9,322 nt of DNA, taken from positions 1-9,322 of the forward strand of contig CAMWWF010000097.1 in the NCBI GenBank assembly GCA_947177885.1. The letters run 5' to 3'. The position numbers and the translations under genes are program-made. The stretch is from an uncultured Lachnospiraceae bacterium (GTDB taxonomy: Bacteria; Bacillota_A; Clostridia; Lachnospirales; Lachnospiraceae). Positions 4,324-9,322 of the stretch are shown here, piece by piece. The notes beneath the pieces were generated by a model. The model was given only the letters and a program-made list of their open reading frames with translations, was not told the DNA's origin and did not search any database. The stretch's first letter is position 1. Each line of letters begins with the position of its first letter.

Positions 4324-6112
4324 TTCCTTCAAAGAAGACGAGCGCACCGTGGAACAGGGAAAGGTAAAAACCCTTCTGCGGCTGTTCTCCTATCTCCTCG
4401 CCTATAAAAAAGAGATCCTTCTGGTGCTCTGTATCATGCTGTTCTGTGTGGGCGTGTCCCTGATGAACCCGCTGTTCGTGGAAACCGCCATTGACAGTCA
4501 TATCGGCACAGGAGATTTTCCGGGTCTGGTACGGCTGATCCTGTTCGCACTGGGACTGAACGTGGGAATGGTACTGTTTACCAAGCTGCGGATGCATATC
4601 ATGAACCGTGTGTGCAACAGCATCCTCATGACCATCCGACAGGAGCTTTACACGCACATACAGACATTGGACTTTCACTTTTTTGACAGCCGTCCTACGG
4701 GTAAGATCCTCTCCCGCATCATCGGAGATGTCAACTCCTTAAAGGACGTGCTGGGAAACTGTGTGACCACCCTGATCCCCGACTTTATCACTATCAGCGC
4801 GGTGATCCTCATCATGCTGGCGAAGAGCCCGGCGCTGACGGCGGCTTCCCTGTGTACGCTGCCCCTTCTGGGGGCAGGGGTCTGGTATATCCAGACAAAA
4901 TCGCACAGCAGATGGCAGCTTTTCCGGAAGAAGGCCTCCAATATGAACGCTTTCGTCCATGAGGATCTCTCCGGTATGCGCATCATCCAGAGCTTCCATG
5001 CGGAAAAAGAAACGGATGACACCTTTTACCAGCTCACGGAGGAGCACAGAAAGGCCTTTGTCAGTGCCTGCCGCATCAACGATGCCATCGGCTCCGTCAT
5101 CGACTTCTGCTGGGGTTTCAGCACTGCCGCCCTCTACTTTACGGGGATCGTGATACTGGGAACGGATAAGGTATCCGTGGGAACACTGCTGGCTTTCGGA
5201 AGCTACATCGGCATGTTCTGGCATCCCATTATGAACCTCAGCGATTTCTACAAACAGCTGATCACCAATCTGGCGGCTGCGGAGCGTGTCTTTGAAGTTC
5301 TGGACACTCCTTCGGAGATCACGGATGAACATGCCACAGGAGAACTTTCTTCCATAAAAGGCGAAGTGATATTCGACCGGGTTTCCTTCGCCTACTCGGA
5401 CGCTCCCGACATTATGGTGCTGGAAGATGTCTCCTTCCGCATTAAACCCGGCGAGACCATCGCTCTGGTGGGTCCCACCGGCGCGGGAAAAACAACTATT
5501 GTCAATCTGATCAGCAGGTTTTATAATGCTACCAGAGGACATGTGCGCATAGACGGGCAGGATGTGCAGGAAGTGACCCTGAACTCTCTCCGCTCCCAGA
5601 TGGGTATCATGACCCAGGACAATTTCCTCTTCACGGGAACGGTGATGGAGAATATCCGCTATGGCAGGCTGGATGCCACCGACGAGGAGTGCATTGCCGC
5701 CGCCAGAGCCGTCAATGCCCACGACTTTATCATGAAGCTGGAAAAGGGCTACGACACGGAGCTTTCGGAGCGGGGCGGCGGTCTGTCCGTGGGCCAGAAA
5801 CAGCTGCTGGCATTTGCCAGAACCTTTGTCTCCATGCCCGGTATCCTGATCCTGGATGAAGCCACCTCCAGCATAGACACCAAGACGGAGGTACTGGTGC
5901 AGAACGGCATTGAAGCGCTACTGGCAGGACGCACCTCCTTTGTCATCGCCCACAGGCTCTCTACCATACAGAAGGCTGACCGTATTTTTGTTATTGACAA
6001 CAAAGGGATTCTGGAGGAAGGAAGCGCAAGGGAACTGATGAAGAAAAAGGGAGCTTACTACAAGCTCTACATGGCGCAGTTCACCCAGGCGACTCCGGAG
6101 GCGGCACAGTAA
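4313..6112 (+). CDS. Heterodimeric ABC exporter, subunit 2, catalytic half (599 aa)
   Basis: Partner of the preceding gene. Six membrane helices lie within about 35-310, and the ATPase domain within about 350-590. Walker A is GPTGAGKT (387-394), Q-loop Q435, Walker B ILILDE (511-516) with the catalytic Glu516 intact, and switch His547. The signature is LSVGQ (491-495) instead of LSGGQ. In a head-to-tail dimer this altered signature faces the Asp500 site of subunit 1, so both defects fall in one ATP site and the other stays fully canonical, strong evidence that the two proteins work together. The ATG at 4313 is chosen because GGGAGGT (4299-4305) lies 7 bases upstream; an in-frame GTG at 4304 lies inside that site. 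The protein ends in a short polar tail without a domain. Confidence 0.94.
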   Translation: MPINSFKEDERTVEQGKVKTLLRLFSYLLAYKKEILLVLCIMLFCVGVSLMNPLFVETAIDSHIGTGDFPGLVRLILFALGLNVGMVLFTKLRMHIMNRVCNSILMTIRQELYTHIQTLDFHFFDSRPTGKILSRIIGDVNSLKDVLGNCVTTLIPDFITISAVILIMLAKSPALTAASLCTLPLLGAGVWYIQTKSHSRWQLFRKKASNMNAFVHEDLSGMRIIQSFHAEKETDDTFYQLTEEHRKAFVSACRINDAIGSVIDFCWGFSTAALYFTGIVILGTDKVSVGTLLAFGSYIGMFWHPIMNLSDFYKQLITNLAAAERVFEVLDTPSEITDEHATGELSSIKGEVIFDRVSFAYSDAPDIMVLEDVSFRIKPGETIALVGPTGAGKTTIVNLISRFYNATRGHVRIDGQDVQEVTLNSLRSQMGIMTQDNFLFTGTVMENIRYGRLDATDEECIAAARAVNAHDFIMKLEKGYDTELSERGGGLSVGQKQLLAFARTFVSMPGILILDEATSSIDTKTEVLVQNGIEALLAGRTSFVIAHRLSTIQKADRIFVIDNKGILEEGSARELMKKKGAYYKLYMAQFTQATPEAAQ

Positions 6113-6156
6113 ATCCGAATCCGGCAGATACATTTTGAAAGAGGTTGAAGGAATAT

Positions 6157-6663
6157 ATGGAATTATGGGATGCTTATTATCCGGACGGCACACCGGCCGG
6201 ATGCGACCTGGTCCGGGGCGAAAAAATACCGGAGGGATTGAGGCATGCGGTTGCAGAAGTTTTTGTCATGCATAAGGATGGAGATATTCTTCTGATGCAG
6301 AGAGATTTTGGCAAACCCACCTATCCCGGTTTCTGGGAAAGCGGCGCCGGCGGTTCCGTGCTCAAAGGAGAAACCATTATGGACGGAGCCAGGCGGGAAC
6401 TGTTGGAGGAGACAGGGATCACAGCGGATGCTTTGAAGAATCTGTACCATAATGTATCGGATACCTCCATCTATCATGGCTATTTCTGCCTGACCGATAT
6501 TCCGAAAGACCATATAAAACTCCAAAAAGGAGAGACCATTGCTTTCCGTTGGGTGAGCAAACAGGAATTTCGGGAGATATTTCAGTCCGACCAGTATGTG
6601 GACGGACTGAAAGAAAGACTGCGCGAATTCGTGGAACATGATTTTAAGCACAAAGGACGGTAA
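6157..6663 (+). CDS. Nudix hydrolase, YfcD/Idi-like (168 aa)
   Basis: Hydrolase of a nucleoside diphosphate linked to another moiety, or an isoprenoid-diphosphate-type Nudix protein; the substrate is unknown. The Nudix box is complete at 66-88: G66, E72, R80, E81, E84, E85, G87, I88, with the metal-binding REXXEE core. The N-terminus [11 protein letters not shown] and the segment before the box resemble the YfcD group, which is related to isopentenyl-diphosphate isomerase. The ATG at 6157 has GAAGGA (6147-6152) just upstream with rather short spacing; an in-frame TTG at 6145 has GAGG directly against it and is less likely. It sits 44 bases after the ABC pair and 9 bases before the next gene, on the same strand, so it is probably co-transcribed. 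A link to the exporter's role is not evident. Confidence 0.88.
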   Translation: MELWDAYYPDGTPAGCDLVRGEKIPEGLRHAVAEVFVMHKDGDILLMQRDFGKPTYPGFWESGAGGSVLKGETIMDGARRELLEETGITADALKNLYHNVSDTSIYHGYFCLTDIPKDHIKLQKGETIAFRWVSKQEFREIFQSDQYVDGLKERLREFVEHDFKHKGR

Positions 6664-6672
6664 ATAGCAGGT

Positions 6673-7104
6673 ATGGCAGACCCCAAAAACATCATCTATC
6701 TCACAGAGGCGGAGACAAAGCGCCTGCAGACACTGGAAAAAAGATATAAAAGCGCCGCCCGGGCGAAATTTGAAGCCCGGACGGCTTATTATCATTCCAT
6801 TACGGGAGGCCGCTACACCTCCATCACGATCCGCGACCAGAAGACCCGCTGGGGCAGCTGCTCCTCCCGGGGCACTCTGTCCTTTAACTACCGGCTGATC
6901 TTCGCTCCGCCTAAAGTACTTGACTATGTGGTAGTACATGAGCTATGCCACCTGACCCACATGAACCATTCCAAAGATTTCTGGAATATGGTGGCCTCCG
7001 TCATGCCGGACTATAAGCTCTGCAAAAACTGGCTCAAAGAACACGGCCACGAACTGACTCTGGAAAACCATCTGCAGAAACAGGGAATCCCCGTCACACT
7101 TTAA
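6673..7104 (+). CDS. YgjP-like zinc metallopeptidase domain protein, short form (143 aa)
   Basis: Member of the YgjP/DUF45 group, a gluzincin-like fold related to M48 and WLM peptidases. The zinc motif is HELCH at 89-93, followed by His99 in HMNHS and then DFW (102-104). The family block RWGSCSSRGTLSFNYRL lies at 59-75, before the HELCH helix, as expected. Members such as E. coli YgjP are longer, with an extra N-terminal beta-rich part; here only a helical, charged stretch (about 12-40) precedes the catalytic core, so this is a short form or a 5'-truncated gene. No clear in-frame extension is available because the Nudix gene ends 9 bases upstream. The RBS is weak (AAGGACGG is 12 bases away), which suggests coupling to Nudix translation. 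Physiological substrate unknown. Confidence 0.85.
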   Translation: MADPKNIIYLTEAETKRLQTLEKRYKSAARAKFEARTAYYHSITGGRYTSITIRDQKTRWGSCSSRGTLSFNYRLIFAPPKVLDYVVVHELCHLTHMNHSKDFWNMVASVMPDYKLCKNWLKEHGHELTLENHLQKQGIPVTL

Positions 7105-7424
7105 TCCACATTCATACTCCCATGCCGATCCATGATCTCCGCCTTCACTACTGTCATGCCGCCGGCAACAAACCGGTTCTCTCAGCGCATCACTGCCAGA
7201 TCCGGCAAAATGCCTCATTAGATTGTGCCCATACCAAGCGTACTAAAAAACGCCAGACATGCTCTGTTTGCCTGGCGTTTTTCAGTTTAAGATCTGTCAC
7301 ATTTTCAGTCATACCGATCAGGCCGATACAACCAATTCTCCACATCAAGTTACGGGTATGGAAGCCATACGGGAATCAGTGGATCAATGCCTGTCATGTA
7401 TAGCCTGGAAACCTTTGCATATTT
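7105..7424. other. Intergenic region between convergent genes
   Basis: No gene is supported here. The region holds the bidirectional terminator (7246-7282) and a short perfect 6-bp hairpin with a 3-base loop (7356-7370, gtatgg and ccatac). A plus-strand open frame crosses the terminator, has no RBS and looks like noise. Nothing else is seen. Confidence 0.7.
7246..7282. terminator. Bidirectional intrinsic terminator
   Basis: A perfect 11-bp inverted repeat, aaaaacgccag (7246-7256) and its complement (7272-7282), with a 15-base loop. On the plus strand the GC stem is followed by five T's, and on the minus strand by six. It ends the ABC-Nudix-metallopeptidase run, 141 bases after the last stop, and the solute-binding protein transcript, 142 bases past its stop. 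Confidence 0.88.
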
Positions 7425-9322
7425 TTAACGGTTCTCATCCACATAGATCTGCGCTCTGCTCTGAATGACATTCGCCACATCCTGTGCGTTCTTCTGTCCC
7501 GTGTAGAATGCTCCCATCTCCTCGTTTATGATGTTCAGCACACTCTCATTATAATAATACGCTCTGTCCACGGACATAATGAAGTCTGTGATCTGGTCTA
7601 CCTGTTCCTGGGAAAGGGGATCCAGAGGAATATCCTCCCCGTTGATATAGAAGGTCTCCTCATATTCCACCTCGTTACCGTTCTCGTCCGTATAGGTAGG
7701 CTTCTGGGTCGCTCTCTGCGCCCGCTCCATAAATATCTGCTTATTGACCGACAATCCCCATTCTATCTCGTTCTGGTACTCATCTGTCAGATAGTAACGC
7801 AAGAACTCCCATGCCCCCTCCAGATTGGCCGACTTGGCGGAAAGCACAAAGGACTGATTTGCGCTGATGTAGGAGCCCTTGCCGCTCTCTGTGGGGAAGC
7901 CTATAAAAGTGACAGGCTCACCGAAATTACCGTTCAGCGAATACTTCAGATTATCCATACTGCTGATATACAGCTGCATCAGGAGAGTTCTATTCTCACG
8001 GTACTGTGACTCATAGGTCATCCAGTAATTGTCGTTATACATATTCTCCCAGTCGAGCTCTTCGGGCAGAGTCTTCGCATACTCCATCATACTGATAAAA
8101 TTCTCAGTATTGAAAGAACATTTTCCCGTTGTCACGTCGATGAAATCATTGCCGCAATACTGCATTGCCGTGTTCATAAACCCCTCTCTTGTAAGCTCAC
8201 CGATGGCCTGGGCACCCTCTCCCATGGACGCAACCGTCTGCTGCATCTCTTCCAGAGTCCACCCGGTCTTATCTCCCACCAGGGAAGTTTTGGCAATCAT
8301 GGTGTTGACGCTGAAATTGGGCACCACATAGTACAATTTACCGTCTACAGAGTAAGCGTCGAAAACATTCTGCAAAAACTCCACCTGGGACAGCTCCGGA
8401 TCCTCCTCTATCAACTTGCCGACATCCGCAATGAGTCCCTTTGAAATGTAATTCTCGATCGGCAGGTTCTCCGCAAGCAGAATGTCGGGCATACCGCCTG
8501 TAACGATATCGTTATTCAGTCTTGTAAAACCTGCATTATAATCATCATAACTGTTGTAGGAGCCATATTCCCTGATCACGATCCTGTATGTATCGCTGGC
8601 CCTGTTGAACGCTACGGCTCTCTGACGGATGGCATTATCCACCCAGTTCCCCGCGAGCACCACCACAGATTTATCCGGAATATCCGCAGGATCCCTGTAG
8701 GTAAACACCGCCGCCTTCATATCATCCCCGTAGTTCTCATAAAAAATGCCGACGAAACTGTCCTTATCCACTTCCACCAGACTGACAAAATTGGAAATGT
8801 TCACATCAGAGTTGACAAAATCCATCTTCTTCGTGACAGCTTCATCTCCCTTATTAAAAATGTATACACCGTCGCTCATGGTAAAGATCAGGTCGCTCGC
8901 CATCCCCACATTCAGGGAACCGTAACCGTTCCATCCAAAGGACGCAGGCATCTCGGAAGATTCCCCCAGTGTATCCGACTCGGGATCATAGGTGGCTATA
9001 TACGACTTGGTCCAGTCGTTTTCATCCGAATAGATGATCACCATGGTACCGTCTTCCCGCACCATCGTATTCTGTCTGTTGCCGAGCACCTTGCCGGTTT
9101 CCTCGGACAGTTGTTCTCTTTCGGAAATTTCACCTGCATCGCTTACATCCATCCGGTACATATTCTCACAGTTCAGCAGAAGCTTCAGGCCGCCGTTCTT
9201 TCCGGGGATCAGAGCGCTGATGTAGATCCACTCCGCACCTTCCTCGTCGGAACGCAGACCTTCCAGTTCCGTCTCCCAGAGCCTGCTTCCATCCGAATCC
9301 CAACAACAGATATATATGTGGC
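7425..9322 (-). CDS. Extracellular solute-binding protein with propeller-like N-terminal part (5' end beyond window)
   Basis: The open frame reaches the right window edge with no stop, giving at least 631 residues; the ATG at 9161 is internal, and the true start and any lipoprotein signal lie outside. The last 415 or so residues (from about 216 of the fragment) look like a family 1 (carbohydrate-type) ABC solute-binding protein: a beta strand, AFNRASDTYRIVI, RLNNDIVTGGMPDILLA, a KGLIADVGKLI segment and a C-terminal GAWEFLRYYL stretch. The first 210 or so residues are rich in short beta strands with Trp, Tyr and Asp-Gly turns (WDSDGSRLW, DGVYIFNKGD), suggesting beta-propeller blades. The protein would sit outside the membrane and bind a sugar or peptide for an importer or sensor. 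No permease or ATPase gene for it is in the window. It converges on the plus-strand run. Confidence 0.85.
   Translation of the reverse strand, partial: HIYICCWDSDGSRLWETELEGLRSDEEGAEWIYISALIPGKNGGLKLLLNCENMYRMDVSDAGEISEREQLSEETGKVLGNRQNTMVREDGTMVIIYSDENDWTKSYIATYDPESDTLGESSEMPASFGWNGYGSLNVGMASDLIFTMSDGVYIFNKGDEAVTKKMDFVNSDVNISNFVSLVEVDKDSFVGIFYENYGDDMKAAVFTYRDPADIPDKSVVVLAGNWVDNAIRQRAVAFNRASDTYRIVIREYGSYNSYDDYNAGFTRLNNDIVTGGMPDILLAENLPIENYISKGLIADVGKLIEEDPELSQVEFLQNVFDAYSVDGKLYYVVPNFSVNTMIAKTSLVGDKTGWTLEEMQQTVASMGEGAQAIGELTREGFMNTAMQYCGNDFIDVTTGKCSFNTENFISMMEYAKTLPEELDWENMYNDNYWMTYESQYRENRTLLMQLYISSMDNLKYSLNGNFGEPVTFIGFPTESGKGSYISANQSFVLSAKSANLEGAWEFLRYYLTDEYQNEIEWGLSVNKQIFMERAQRATQKPTYTDENGNEVEYEETFYINGEDIPLDPLSQEQVDQITDFIMSVDRAYYYNESVLNIINEEMGAFYTGQKNAQDVANVIQSRAQIYVDENR

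Noticed and set aside
4739..5722. Long minus-strand open frame (327 codons) opposite the second ABC gene
   Set aside because: It lies wholly within a gene with complete ABC motifs, shows no domain, is rich in Gly, His and Arg as antisense frames of GC-balanced genes often are, and has no RBS.
6163..6939. Minus-strand open frame (258 codons) across the Nudix and metallopeptidase genes
   Set aside because: Both plus-strand genes carry intact catalytic motifs; the antisense frame has no recognisable features and spans the gap between two real genes.
7122..7403. Plus-strand open frame in the intergenic region
   Set aside because: It runs through the bidirectional terminator stem, has no ribosome binding site, and its Cys/His content forms no regular zinc-binding pattern.

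Overview
The window reads like a chromosomal contig end from an anaerobic Firmicute, most likely a gut Lachnospiraceae-type Clostridium relative. This rests on AGGAGG-type ribosome binding sites, the protein families present, tightly packed ABC exporter genes and GC-balanced genes between AT-rich promoters. It is an inference from style; no marker gene is present. The first 72 bases are not biological: they are an Illumina Nextera adapter with P7, an i7 index and a mosaic end left on the contig.

From left to right: (1) 73-620 holds the 3' end of a minus-strand locus. A 58-codon gene is coupled to the broken tail of an upstream frame, followed by a hairpin, and a structured element with two 28-bp direct repeats lies upstream. 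(2) 621-1915 is a plus-strand unit: an extended -10 promoter, a leader hairpin and a cation diffusion facilitator with Mn-type metal residues and a duplicated C-terminal domain. (3) 1944-2264 is a compact leader unit: a consensus promoter, a strong RBS, a 34-codon ORF and an intrinsic terminator. (4) 2265-2580 has no convincing gene but carries several inverted repeats. (5) 2581-7104 is a plus-strand run of four genes: two half-ABC exporters with complementary active-site substitutions, so a heterodimer, then a Nudix hydrolase and a short YgjP-like metallopeptidase. (6) A bidirectional terminator at 7246-7282 separates this run from (7) a minus-strand solute-binding protein that runs off the right end, with a propeller-like N-terminal part.

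The most interesting part is the region from 1944 to the ABC pair. A short, strongly translated ORF followed by a terminator, ahead of a heterodimeric multidrug-type exporter, is the arrangement known for Bacillus subtilis bmrB-bmrC-bmrD, where a leader peptide controls the transporter by ribosome-mediated attenuation. I see no sequence similarity to BmrB that I can vouch for, so this is an argument from layout and RNA pairing. If right, the pump is induced by ribosome-targeting drugs.

No tRNA, rRNA, CRISPR array, intact insertion sequence or prophage gene was seen.
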